Below, one piece after another: positions 1 to 8,023 of a DNA stretch of 64,000 bases. Origin of the DNA: DATLFA01 sp039934635 (lineage in GTDB: Bacteria > Actinomycetota > Acidimicrobiia > Acidimicrobiales > WLNW01); contig JBDTLT010000004.1 of NCBI GenBank assembly GCA_039934635.1, forward strand, positions 32,187-96,186. The letters are read 5' to 3'. The notes below the pieces were generated by a model. It saw only the letters and a program-made list of their open reading frames with translations, did not search any database and was not told where the DNA came from. Made by a program: the position numbers and the translations under genes. How positions within the stretch are numbered: the stretch's first letter is position 1; each line of letters starts with the position of its first letter.

Positions 1-560
1 GGCGACCGCTGGTACTCGCGGTGAGCCGTCTCGTGCCCCGCAAGGGCTTCGACACCATGTTGCGAGCGGCAGCGCGGGCGCGGGCGTCGGTGCCCGACAT
101 TGCCGTGGCCATCGCCGGCGCGGGACGAGACCGCGCCCGCCTCGAGCGGATGGCGACCGAGCTCGACGTGCCGGCGGTCTTCCTCGGCCGGGTTCCCGAC
201 GCCGCGCTGCCTTTGCTCTACGGCTGCGCCGACGTGTTCGCCATGTTGTGCCGCGTGCGCTGGGGCGGGCTCGAGCAAGAGGGTTTCGGCATCGTCTTCG
301 TCGAGGCCGCGGCCTCCGGGGTCGTGCAACTCGCCGGCGCCAGCGGCGGTGCGGCAGAGGCAGTCGAGGCCGGGCGCACCGGCTTCGTCATCGATCCGCC
401 GACCGACGTGCGACAGGTGTCGGCGGCACTGGTCGAACTCTTGCTCGACCCGACGTTGCGCGAACGCATGGGCGCAGCCGCCCGAGCGCGGGCGGTGCGC
501 GAATTCCGCTACGACGTTTTGACCGAGCGCCTCGCCGCAGCATTGGATGCGGTCGTATGA
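1..560 (+). CDS. GT4-family glycosyltransferase, C-terminal part (PimB-like)
   Basis: The frame is open from base 3 with no start in context, so the gene begins left of the window; the visible 185 residues are the C-terminal Rossmann half of a GT-B enzyme. It opens with the typical 'VSRLVPRKGFD' strand-loop and contains an EX7E nucleotide-sugar motif (EGFGIVFVE). The run VFAMLCRVRWGGLEQEG followed by SGGAAEAV resembles the GDP-mannose-dependent mannosyltransferases PimB/MgtC that build mannosylated glycolipids at the inner membrane face. The stop codon overlaps the next ATG (ATGA), implying translational coupling to the membrane protein. GT4 membership is well supported; the acceptor is an inference. 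Confidence 0.85.
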   Translation, partial: RPLVLAVSRLVPRKGFDTMLRAAARARASVPDIAVAIAGAGRDRARLERMATELDVPAVFLGRVPDAALPLLYGCADVFAMLCRVRWGGLEQEGFGIVFVEAAASGVVQLAGASGGAAEAVEAGRTGFVIDPPTDVRQVSAALVELLLDPTLRERMGAAARARAVREFRYDVLTERLAAALDAVV

Positions 561-1072
561 GCTTCTTCGTACCGACGGGTGTCGCGGGCCGGCGCATTCT
601 CTCCTTCGCGTGGCAGGCGACCGCGGTGTTCTCGCTGACGGCAATCCTCACGGCGATCTGGCCGACGACGTTGCTCCGCGTCGTCGCCGTGACAATCGCG
701 CTGGCGCTCTTCGGTTTGGGCATGCTCCTCTTCCTCGTCGCCTATCTGCGTTCGATCGCGCGCAGCCGTTTCGAAGTGATTTCCGTGGCCGGCATCTACC
801 TGATGATGGGCGGCGTGGCGCCGCTGCCGGTGCGCCGCTCGCTCTACTCCGCGCTTGCCGTGCAGATCGTGGTCGCCTTGGCCACCGCGTCGGTGCGGCC
901 CTACACGTCGCTGGCCTTCGGTGTGCTCGTGCCGCTCTTCGGTCTTGCACTGTGCGGCCTGTGGAGCTCGGTGGGGGGCACATTCCCGCCAAAGACCGGC
1001 GGCCCGGCCGAGGTCGTCGCCGCCGAAACCGCGCCCGCGCCCGTCGACCTCGAGGACGAAGAACCAGGTTGA
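557..1072 (+). CDS. Small multi-pass membrane protein of unknown function
   Basis: 171 residues starting at the ATG that overlaps the glycosyltransferase stop. Hydrophobic segments lie around residues 12-35, 40-64, 96-113 and 117-136, giving about four membrane spans, followed by an acidic, Ala/Pro-rich cytoplasmic or exterior tail (ending DLEDEEPG). No catalytic motif is visible and I do not recognise the family. The 4-bp overlap with the glycosyltransferase suggests a linked role, for example in polyprenyl-linked or lipid-linked glycoconjugate assembly, but that is inference only. Confidence 0.75.
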   Translation: MSFFVPTGVAGRRILSFAWQATAVFSLTAILTAIWPTTLLRVVAVTIALALFGLGMLLFLVAYLRSIARSRFEVISVAGIYLMMGGVAPLPVRRSLYSALAVQIVVALATASVRPYTSLAFGVLVPLFGLALCGLWSSVGGTFPPKTGGPAEVVAAETAPAPVDLEDEEPG

Positions 1073-1149
1073 CGGGGCTGCCGGTCTTCGGCGGGCCAAT
1101 GAATAGGGCGGGGATTTTCCGGCGCGAGCTGTACTAGCCTCGGAGTTCG

Positions 1150-1605
1150 ATGTCGGATCAAGCAACACAGCGCGCCATCATTCACGCCAGCCCCGAGCGT
1201 TGTTTCGACGTTGCCGTCGACTTCGAGCGCTATCCGGCGTGGGCGAGCGACATCAAGTCGGCGACGGTGTTGACCCGTACCGACGAGGGTCGCGGTGGTG
1301 AGGTCGAGTTCCGTGCGGCGGCGATGGGTCGCAGCACGCTCTACGCGCTGCGCTACAACTACGGCTCCAACCCGCTGCGGGTGTCGTGGCGGTTGATGCG
1401 CGGCGACCTGATGACCCGACTCGACGGCGAATACGAGTTCGCGGCGATTCCTGACGATCCCAACAGCACGCAAGTGACCTACTACTTGTCGGTCGATCTT
1501 GTCGTGCCGCTCCCCGGTTTCGTCAAACGGCGGGCCGAGGCCCGCATCATGCACACCGCGCTCGACGAATTGAAGACCGCCGTCGAGGCGCGTGCCGGTG
1601 TCTAG
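1150..1605 (+). CDS. SRPBCC (START-like) ligand-binding protein, polyketide cyclase/dehydrase type
   Basis: 151 residues spanning one complete SRPBCC fold: an N-terminal strand (QATQRAIIHAS), the helix pair PERCFDVAVDFERYPAWA, a curved sheet, and a long C-terminal amphipathic helix (residues about 120-150). The 'FDVAVDFERYPAW' signature is characteristic of the polyketide cyclase/CoQ-binding branch. These proteins bind hydrophobic ligands in a deep cavity; no ligand can be assigned here. ATG start with a 77-bp gap from the upstream gene; the next gene follows after 44 bp on the same strand. Confidence 0.85.
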   Translation: MSDQATQRAIIHASPERCFDVAVDFERYPAWASDIKSATVLTRTDEGRGGEVEFRAAAMGRSTLYALRYNYGSNPLRVSWRLMRGDLMTRLDGEYEFAAIPDDPNSTQVTYYLSVDLVVPLPGFVKRRAEARIMHTALDELKTAVEARAGV

Positions 1606-1649
1606 AGGGCGCGCCGTCGCGGCGCGGCCGCGCCGGTTCGGAGCGATGC

Positions 1650-2090
1650 GTGTCGGCTGACGCGGAACGCGATCCGGTCGAATGGGCACAACACTCGGCA
1701 TTGGTCGCGATCAGCGTGTTCCGCACGGTCCTCGATCTCGCCGAGGCGGCGGTCGCCGACCGGGAGCGACTCGAACGCCTGGCGACCACGGGACGATCGT
1801 TCGCCGAATCCTGGATCGGTGACGCCACCCGGCTCGCCAGCACCATGGCGGCCGGCTTCGGGTTCGACAGCGCCGCCGCACCGGCGGCTTCGCCGGCGCC
1901 AGCCGCAAGGGCGGAGCCGCCCGGCGAGCGGCCGCCGAGCCCGTCGCCCGGGTCCCGCGCCGGCGGCCCCCCCGTCGCCAAGCGGCCGGCCAAACGAGCC
2001 GCGCCAAAGTCACGGGCGACGCCGGTCAAGAAGAAGGCGGCCACGACCCGAAAGACGGCTTCAACCAGGCCGAAGCCGCGCAAGAAATAG
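1650..2090 (+). CDS. Hypothetical protein with basic Ala/Pro/Lys tail
   Basis: 146 residues from a GTG start. Residues 1-75 are predicted helical (EWAQHSALVAISVFRTVLDL... RLERLATTGRSFAESWIG), somewhat like phasin-type helical proteins; residues about 80-146 are low-complexity Ala/Pro then Lys/Arg/Ala (KRPAKRAAPKSRATPVKKKA), resembling the histone-H1-like tails common in actinobacterial proteins. A nucleic-acid- or polyphosphate-binding tail is plausible. No known family is recognised. Codon usage matches its neighbours. Confidence 0.6.
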   Translation: MSADAERDPVEWAQHSALVAISVFRTVLDLAEAAVADRERLERLATTGRSFAESWIGDATRLASTMAAGFGFDSAAAPAASPAPAARAEPPGERPPSPSPGSRAGGPPVAKRPAKRAAPKSRATPVKKKAATTRKTASTRPKPRKK

Positions 2091-2153
2091 GGCACGCAGT
2101 TCGGGGGCAACCCCTTTATTTCCGCGTGCAGAACGCCGATGGTACGGCCAGCC

Positions 2154-4313
2154 ATGCGTCTCGTCAGCCTCTGCCTCGTCGAGGATCCGAACTCGACCCT
2201 CACCTTCCACCCCCGCCTGACGGTGGTGTTCGGCTTGACGCCCGAAGCCCGGTCGTTCCTGGCCGAAGCGCTGTCGCTGATGGTCAACGGGCAGAGCGCC
2301 GGAGTCTTCGCGCAGGTCGACATGGACGGCACGTTGATCGATGTCGGACCCGGTTACCGCCGTGTGCCCGCGCCGATCCAAGTGGTGAACTCGGTCATCC
2401 GTGCGCAGGATCTGCTCGAGCCGCGTATGGGCGTGACCGCGGGCAAGAGCGACGCGCCGCCGAGCGCGGTCGACCTGCCCGACCAACTCGTCAAGGCCAA
2501 GCGTCAGCATCAGGCCGCGGTCGCATCGCTGCACGCGCTCAACGATTCGATCCAACGCGTACGCGCTGATGAGATTGCCGCAGTCGAAGCGCGCAAGTCG
2601 ATCGTGGCCGCGCTCGAGCAGGCGCGTGCCGCGGCTGATCCGGGATGCGTTGCCGCGTTGCGCGGAGCGTTCGATCTCGCCCGCCAAGTGGAGCTCGATC
2701 TCGGGGCCGATTTCGGAGTGGTGCGCGCGGACACGATCGACACGGTGAAGAGTCGCATCGAGATACTCGAAGTGCATCTTGCGAACGCGCACGAATCGTT
2801 GGCGAGCCTGCCGTATCTGCCGAGCGCCGGCGTAGTCAGCGCGCTCGAAGACGCGTTGCAGACCGTGCGGCCCGGGCCTGTCGCATCGCGCCGAGCGATC
2901 GACTTGGCCGACCAGTGGGTCAAACTACGCGAGCAACTCGCGGAGATCGAAGAGCGATACGCGACCGGCGACGGCAGCGTGAGCGCGATCAGCGATCGCC
3001 TCGATGCCGCGCGCCACGAACTCGTCGTGGCCGAGGTGGGCAGCAAGCCGCGGACGCTCACCGACGACGACATTCGCGAATTGGAGACCACGCACGAGGC
3101 ATTGCTCGAGGCGGAACGCAAGGCCACCGGTCGCCTCGGCGGCAACCGTGCGAAACGTCAACTCGAGATCGCGATCGAGAACCAGCAAGCGGTGCTCGAT
3201 CGACTGGGGTTCCCAACGTGGTCGTCCTTTGTCATGGGCGATCGGATGCTCGATTCGACCAAGGACGCGAAGCTGCGGGTGCATCAACTGCAAGCCGAAG
3301 TTGCGCGGCTCGAACGACAGTGGGCGGCGGTGTCCTCGGTACTCGACGCCGATGCCGAGTTCGTGGCGACGCTCGATCAGATCGACATCGTGTACGCCGA
3401 AGCCCGCAGCCTCGTCGGCGATGTCGACGATCTCGAGATGGCGCTGCGCAACCTTCGCGTCGACCCGACACGGTCGACGGCGACCGCCGCGGACGCGCAC
3501 AAGCGGCTCGTGGCGGAACTCGCCGCGGTGGGGATCGAGTACGACGACGGGGCCCAGCTCGAAGAGATGTGCGGATATGCCGAGCAGTGGATTGCCGACG
3601 CGCACGCGGTCGACGCGCATCGACAAGAGCTCGAGCGCGACATCGAAGAGGCCGAGGTCGAGATGGCCGAAGCGCGCGCGACCTTCGATCGCATCGAAAC
3701 CCTCGGCCCGCACGACGACTCACGCTTGTCCGGCAATGCACGCGTGCGGTCCGCTCGATCGGCCATCGCCGAAGCAGTGGCACGGGTCGCCCGCCATCGC
3801 GCCGCGCTCGGTGAGATCACTCGTCTGCTGGTCGTCTCGACCGCGGCGGCTGCGAGCGAGCGTAGAACGTCCGCCGAACACGCGGCCAAGCTCGAACTGC
3901 TCGATCTCGCAACGACGATGGAGCGAGCCGCGCTGGCGCGAGTGTCGCGCGTCGAAGCTGCGATGCGCGACGAGTCGCCCATCGTCAGCAGCAGCCGTCA
4001 ATCAATGGGTGGCGCGCACGATGAGTCGACGGTGCTGGGGGAGTACATCGAAAGGCGTGCGTTCGCATCGTTGCCCCACTCGTTGGCCGGACCCTTGCCC
4101 TTGTTGCTCGACGACTGCTTCGCCGGCATGAACAGCGACATCAGGGTGTCGTTGCTGCATCGCGTGAATCGCACGGCCGAACGTACGCAGTTGCTCTACC
4201 TGACCAGTGAGGCCGACATCGCCGACTGGGTGGCGCTGAACCTTTCGCCGAACGCGATGGTGGTCACCGGCACGGGTTTCTTCAGCCCTTCGGGTGCTGC
4301 CTTCACGCAATAG
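2154..4313 (+). CDS. SMC/RecN-like coiled-coil ATPase homologue with degenerate P-loop
   Basis: 719 residues from the ATG at 2154 (MRLVSLCLVED); an in-frame ATG at 2139 is less likely because family members begin with the M-R-L-x-S strand. Architecture is SMC-like: an N-terminal strand leading to VVFGLTPEARSFLAEA (residues 24-39) where the Walker A loop should be, a long helical coiled-coil middle (about 100-600, rich in Glu/Arg/Ala heptads), and a C-terminal LPLLLDDCFAGMNSD (648-662) resembling Walker B plus D-loop. The Walker A lysine (GKS/T) is absent and no LSGG signature is evident, so ATP hydrolysis is doubtful. Followed by the ROK kinase after 24 bp. Confidence 0.7.
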   Translation: MRLVSLCLVEDPNSTLTFHPRLTVVFGLTPEARSFLAEALSLMVNGQSAGVFAQVDMDGTLIDVGPGYRRVPAPIQVVNSVIRAQDLLEPRMGVTAGKSDAPPSAVDLPDQLVKAKRQHQAAVASLHALNDSIQRVRADEIAAVEARKSIVAALEQARAAADPGCVAALRGAFDLARQVELDLGADFGVVRADTIDTVKSRIEILEVHLANAHESLASLPYLPSAGVVSALEDALQTVRPGPVASRRAIDLADQWVKLREQLAEIEERYATGDGSVSAISDRLDAARHELVVAEVGSKPRTLTDDDIRELETTHEALLEAERKATGRLGGNRAKRQLEIAIENQQAVLDRLGFPTWSSFVMGDRMLDSTKDAKLRVHQLQAEVARLERQWAAVSSVLDADAEFVATLDQIDIVYAEARSLVGDVDDLEMALRNLRVDPTRSTATAADAHKRLVAELAAVGIEYDDGAQLEEMCGYAEQWIADAHAVDAHRQELERDIEEAEVEMAEARATFDRIETLGPHDDSRLSGNARVRSARSAIAEAVARVARHRAALGEITRLLVVSTAAAASERRTSAEHAAKLELLDLATTMERAALARVSRVEAAMRDESPIVSSSRQSMGGAHDESTVLGEYIERRAFASLPHSLAGPLPLLLDDCFAGMNSDIRVSLLHRVNRTAERTQLLYLTSEADIADWVALNLSPNAMVVTGTGFFSPSGAAFTQ

Positions 4314-4337
4314 CGCGGGCCGCGTAGACTTCCGGAA

Positions 4338-5327
4338 ATGTTGATCGGTGTCGATGTAGGCGGCACCAAGATGCTCGGCCTCGCGGCTTCTGTTGCATCG
4401 GTTGCCGCCAGTGCCGATGGCACCGACATCGGTGTTCTCGGCGAATGCCGCGTACCTACGCCGACAGCGGGTGATGCGCTGGTCGAGTCATTGGTCGCGT
4501 TGGTGCGCACGCTCGAGCACGATTGCAAACAAAGGGTCACCGCATTGGCGGTGGGCATCGCCGGGCTGATCGATCGCCGCGGCGTCGTGCAGTATTCGCC
4601 GCATCTCGCCGACGTGGTGCAGTTGCCCCTCGCCGAGCGGTTGAGCGACGCGCTGCGGTGCCCGGTCGTGGTGGAGAACGACCTGACGACGGCGACGTTG
4701 GCCGAAGCACGGCTGGGGGCCGGGCGCGGCAGCCGTGACCTCGTCATGGTCGGCCTCGGCACCGGTATCGGTACCAAGTTCATGATCGACGGCGCCCTCG
4801 TCCGGGGCGCCAATGGGTTCGCCGGCGAAGCAGGGCACATGACCGTTGACCGCGGCGGCGCGCGGCACGTGACGGGTCTCGCGGGTGCGTGGGAGATGTA
4901 CGGGTCGGGCACCGGGCTCGGGGTGCTGGCCCGGCAGGCCGCACTCGACGGCACGGCGCCGTCGTTGGTGGCGCTGGCCGGCAGCGCCGAGGCCGTCACC
5001 GGCGAAACGGTGTCGACCGCGATCGGTACCGGCGACGTCGCGGCGCTGAAGGTGCTCGATGCGTATGCGGAGCAGGTCGCGATCGGCGTGGCCAACCTGA
5101 TCATGGTGCTCGACCCGCAGCGTGTGATCCTCGGTGGCGGTGTCAGCGAGTTGGGCGAACCGCTGCGGTCGCGTGTCGAAGCCGCGGCGCAGCGCCGTGT
5201 CGTGGGCGCGGCCTACCGTCCCGCGGTGCCGGTGGTCTTGGCCGAACTCGGCGAACGGGCCGGTGCGTTGGGTGCGGTGCTGGCGGCGCAGGGCGCGGCA
5301 GGACGTGTCGAGAACCCGACAATTTGA
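4338..5327 (+). CDS. ROK-family sugar kinase, probable glucokinase, without zinc-site cysteines
   Basis: 329 residues. The N-terminal phosphate loop is intact (VDVGGTK, 5-11), the catalytic Asp is in VVENDLTTAT (Asp115), and GLGTGIGTKFMIDG (139-152) forms the second ATP loop; E164-x-x-H167 marks the sugar-binding ExGH motif. ROK kinases normally carry a zinc site CxCGxxGCxE immediately after this; here the segment reads GGARHVTGLAGAWEMYGSG with no cysteine at all. Role: phosphorylation of glucose or another hexose (ATP or polyphosphate donor) in the cytoplasm. Substrate is inferred from closeness to actinobacterial glucokinases; a regulatory or N-acetylsugar role is possible. Confidence 0.82.
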   Translation: MLIGVDVGGTKMLGLAASVASVAASADGTDIGVLGECRVPTPTAGDALVESLVALVRTLEHDCKQRVTALAVGIAGLIDRRGVVQYSPHLADVVQLPLAERLSDALRCPVVVENDLTTATLAEARLGAGRGSRDLVMVGLGTGIGTKFMIDGALVRGANGFAGEAGHMTVDRGGARHVTGLAGAWEMYGSGTGLGVLARQAALDGTAPSLVALAGSAEAVTGETVSTAIGTGDVAALKVLDAYAEQVAIGVANLIMVLDPQRVILGGGVSELGEPLRSRVEAAAQRRVVGAAYRPAVPVVLAELGERAGALGAVLAAQGAAGRVENPTI

Positions 5328-5363
5328 TCAGGAGCCCCGTCCGGCGCCGATTAGCCTTACGCC

Positions 5364-6539
5364 ATGGAGTTCCGCCGCATCAGCAACCTGCCGCCGTACG
5401 TGTTCACGATCATTGACAGCCTCAAGGTCGAGATGCGTCGAGGCGGTGCCGACGTCATCGACCTCGGCTTCGGCAATCCCGACCTGCCGTCGCCCGACAT
5501 CGCCGTCGACAAGCTGTGCGAAGCCGCCAACAACCCGCGCAACCACCGTTATTCGGCCAGCCGCGGCATCCCCAAGCTGCGCCAGGCCGTCGCCGACCTC
5601 TATCTCCGCGAGTTCGGGGTCGAGCTCGACCCTGACACCGAGGTGATCAACACCATCGGCGCCAAAGAGGGGTTGTCCCACCTCATGTGGACGCTGCTCG
5701 AGCCGGGCGATACGGCCCTCGTTCCTGTGCCGTCGTATCCGATCCACAAGTACGGCCCGTTGTTCGCCGGGGCTCAGGTCAACGAGCTACCGCTCGGCAC
5801 CGGCCAAGATTTCTTCGACGTGCTGCAGGAGCGGTTCGAATATTCGTGGCCCCGCCCGCGTGTGATCATCCTGTCCTTCCCGCACAACCCCACGACCACC
5901 TGTGTCGATCTCGAGTTCTGGACGAAGGTGGTCGACTTCGCCCGCCAGCACGAGGTGCTCGTCGTCAACGATTTCGCGTACGCGCAGATCGGCTTCGACG
6001 GCTACCTGCCGCCGTCGATCCTTCAGGTGCCCGGCGCCAAAGACGTGGCGGTCGAGCTCTACTCGATGACGAAGACCTTCTCGATGGCCGGTTGGCGCGT
6101 GGCGTTCGCCGTCGGCAACGCCGAGGTCATCGCCGCGCTGGGCAAGCTCAAGTCCTACCTCGACTACGGCACGTTCCAACCGATACAGATCGCCGCCACC
6201 GTCACGATGAACGAAGCGCCCGATCATCCCAAGATCGTCCGCGAGATCTACCAAGGCCGGCGCGACTCGCTATGCGAAGGGCTCGACCGCATCGGCTGGC
6301 ACATGGAGCCACCGAAGGGGACGATGTTCGCGTGGGCGCCCCTGCCCGAGCCATATGTCGAGATGGGTTCGTTGGAGTTCGCCAAGATGTTGGTGCGGGA
6401 AGCGCACGTCGCGGTCTCGCCGGGCATGGGGTTCGGTCCCGGCGGCGAAGGGTTCGTACGATTCGCGCTCATCGAAAACGAGCAGCGCACCTCGCAAGCC
6501 ATCCGCAACCTGCGGCGGGCATTGACGAAGTTGGGCTGA
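5364..6539 (+). CDS. alaC: AlaC-type PLP aminotransferase (glutamate-pyruvate transaminase family)
   Basis: 391 residues, full length for a fold-type I class I/II aminotransferase. The N-terminus FRRISNLPPYVFTIIDSLK and segments YSASRGIPKLR, VPSYPIHKYG and SFPHNPTTTC follow E. coli AlaC closely. The Schiff-base lysine is Lys237 in YSMTKTFSMAGWR, and the carboxylate-binding Arg is in VRFALIEN. Predicted reaction: pyruvate + L-glutamate to L-alanine + 2-oxoglutarate; related enzymes in this family act in lysine or methionine metabolism, so specificity is not certain. Eight bases separate it from the ACT-domain gene, consistent with an amino-acid-responsive operon. Confidence 0.9.
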   Translation: MEFRRISNLPPYVFTIIDSLKVEMRRGGADVIDLGFGNPDLPSPDIAVDKLCEAANNPRNHRYSASRGIPKLRQAVADLYLREFGVELDPDTEVINTIGAKEGLSHLMWTLLEPGDTALVPVPSYPIHKYGPLFAGAQVNELPLGTGQDFFDVLQERFEYSWPRPRVIILSFPHNPTTTCVDLEFWTKVVDFARQHEVLVVNDFAYAQIGFDGYLPPSILQVPGAKDVAVELYSMTKTFSMAGWRVAFAVGNAEVIAALGKLKSYLDYGTFQPIQIAATVTMNEAPDHPKIVREIYQGRRDSLCEGLDRIGWHMEPPKGTMFAWAPLPEPYVEMGSLEFAKMLVREAHVAVSPGMGFGPGGEGFVRFALIENEQRTSQAIRNLRRALTKLG

Positions 6540-6546
6540 CTCGACG

Positions 6547-7248
6547 GTGACTTCACAAGATCAACCGACAAATGCGGGTGTCGTGGTGCGGGTGCGCGTG
6601 TGGCTCACCGACAGGCCTGGCGCACTCGGCTCGGTCGCCAGCCGCATCGGTAGCGTGGGCGGCGACGTCATCGGTATCGAGATCCTCGAACGGGGCGCGG
6701 GGCGAGCCATCGACGATCTCGTCGTCGCGCTACCCAACGCTTCGTTGACCGACTTGCTCGTCGCCGAGATCCAACAAGTCGACGGCGTCGATGTCGAGGA
6801 GGTCGTCACCGTCACGCCCGACAGCGTCGATCCCGATATCGCGGCGCTCGAGAGTGTCGCCGATCTGCTCGACCTCGATCCGCGCGAGCAGCGCGATGCG
6901 ATGATCCAAGGTCTCTGCGCCGTCACCGCCGGCGGCGTAAACGCATCGTGGGGGGCCATCGTCGACGTGTCCGATGCCAGTCGCGACGGCGATCGCAGCG
7001 CGGCCATCGTGGCGCGTGTCGGCACGCCGCCGTCCAACGAATGGTTGGCCGCTTTCGCGCACGGCAGCCAGAGCTCGGCGATGGTATCCGCCGGTCGATC
7101 GGGTCCCGACGACACGGTCGCGGCCCCGCTCGCTCGCAGCGAACTCGTTCTGCTCGTCGGCCGCGAAGGTCACGCATTTCGCTCGCGCGAACGGCGGCGC
7201 TGTGCTGCGATCGCGCGCATCGTCGACCGCCGCCTCGGCTCTTGGTAG
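6547..7248 (+). CDS. ACT-domain protein
   Basis: 233 residues from a GTG start. Residues about 13-80 form an ACT domain (VVVRVRVWLTDRPGALGSVA, with the glycine of the ligand-binding turn in DRPGALG), which binds amino acids in regulatory proteins. The remainder (about 90-233) is a predicted alpha/beta domain of GAF-like character with no catalytic motif that I recognise. It sits directly downstream of the aminotransferase and ends 12 bp before a strong terminator hairpin, so it is the last gene of this unit. A regulatory role in amino-acid metabolism is inferred. Confidence 0.8.
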   Translation: MTSQDQPTNAGVVVRVRVWLTDRPGALGSVASRIGSVGGDVIGIEILERGAGRAIDDLVVALPNASLTDLLVAEIQQVDGVDVEEVVTVTPDSVDPDIAALESVADLLDLDPREQRDAMIQGLCAVTAGGVNASWGAIVDVSDASRDGDRSAAIVARVGTPPSNEWLAAFAHGSQSSAMVSAGRSGPDDTVAAPLARSELVLLVGREGHAFRSRERRRCAAIARIVDRRLGSW

Positions 7249-7260
7249 TTGGCGCGCGCG

Positions 7261-7281
7261 ACGTCCCCGCGGGGACGTTTT
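7261..7281 (+). terminator. Intrinsic terminator after the ACT-domain gene
   Basis: Perfect 18-nt palindrome ACGTCCCCGCGGGGACGT (7261-7278) followed by a short T-run (TTTT, 7278-7281) 12 bp beyond the stop codon. It shares its TCCCCGCGGGGA core with the terminator at 19892. Confidence 0.75.
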
Positions 7282-7667
7282 GTCGCACCGTCAGGTTGTT
7301 GTGACGTGCGCTGGCACGCGCGCCGCGGAGGTACAGAGCAGTACGAGGTTGCAGATGCGGTTGTGCGGTCGAACGTCTGCCTGGTTCTCGCTGTCGAACG
7401 TGGGACATATTGCGACGTTTGACAGCGAGAACCGAGGACCGAGGGCCGCAGGGGGCAGATTGAGAATGGACGAGGTTCGCGAGGTCGATCCGTTCGGTCG
7501 AACTGTTCTCGGCGCAGTTTGCCTCGACTATGCGGGAAACTGCGCTAGGAACAACGAGCAAGCGGACCGAGCGTTTTACTGGGGATCGACGAGGTCCGCG
7601 ACGGCAAACGGTCAGCGTAGGCGCGACCAAGGTGCAGAGGTCTGCGCTTCGTGCTGCACGTCGAAAG
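7282..7667. other. Gene-free stretch between convergent genes
   Basis: No convincing coding frame or tRNA is visible. It contains the dispersed palindrome at 7384-7432 and a smaller perfect 9-bp inverted repeat (GCGCAGTTT at 7512-7520 and AAACTGCGC at 7537-7545, 16-nt loop). The local base composition is slightly less GC-rich than the flanking genes. The 99-residue gene on the reverse strand ends at 7668. Confidence 0.6.
7384..7432. repeat. 49-nt dispersed palindrome, copy 1
   Basis: Left arm GGTTCTCGCTGTCGAACGT (7383-7401) is the reverse complement of 7415-7433 with one mismatch; loop of 13 nt. An ungapped copy of the same length with 44 of 49 bases identical lies at 58413-58461. No T-run follows, so it is not a standard terminator; it is best described as a REP-like or structured RNA element of unknown function. 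Confidence 0.8.
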
Positions 7668-7967
7668 CTACGCGCTCGCGGTCACTTCGACGATGCGTAG
7701 CGACACGAGTTCGATGCCCACCGCCATCTGATGCGGCGCATTCGCACGCACATTGTCGGCGAACGCACTCGCGGCCTCGATCGAATCGAACGTGACGAGG
7801 ACCACGCTCTCGCCGGCGGCACGATCCAACGTCCAACAGCCGGTCACGAAGCCGGGGGAGGAGCGAACGCCGGGCACGATCAATCGATTCAGTCCCTCGC
7901 GCTGCTCGGTCTCCCGTGAGAGATCCATACGAAATGTCGCCAGGGTTGCGTGCGTCGGACTGTTCAT
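7668..7967 (-). CDS. Small ABM-like (dimeric alpha/beta barrel) protein
   Basis: 99 residues from ATG at 7967. The pattern of an N-terminal strand (THATLATFRM), a helix, strands ESVVLVTFDS and a helix EAASAFADNVRAN, then a C-terminal strand (GIELVSLRIVEVTAS) fits the ferredoxin-like antibiotic-biosynthesis-monooxygenase/EthD superfamily. FVTGCWTLDRAAGESVVLVTFDS is split here only descriptively: no haem or cofactor ligand can be identified. Function unknown. It lies on the reverse strand just beyond the end of glpK; both may be one transcript, since glpK ends 56 bp upstream of this start. Confidence 0.65.
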   Translation of the reverse strand: MNSPTHATLATFRMDLSRETEQREGLNRLIVPGVRSSPGFVTGCWTLDRAAGESVVLVTFDSIEAASAFADNVRANAPHQMAVGIELVSLRIVEVTASA

Positions 7968-8023
7968 CTGCGCATATTGCCCGCGCCGCGTCGCCCTGTC
8001 GACCACGCTCGGCCGTGAGAGGG

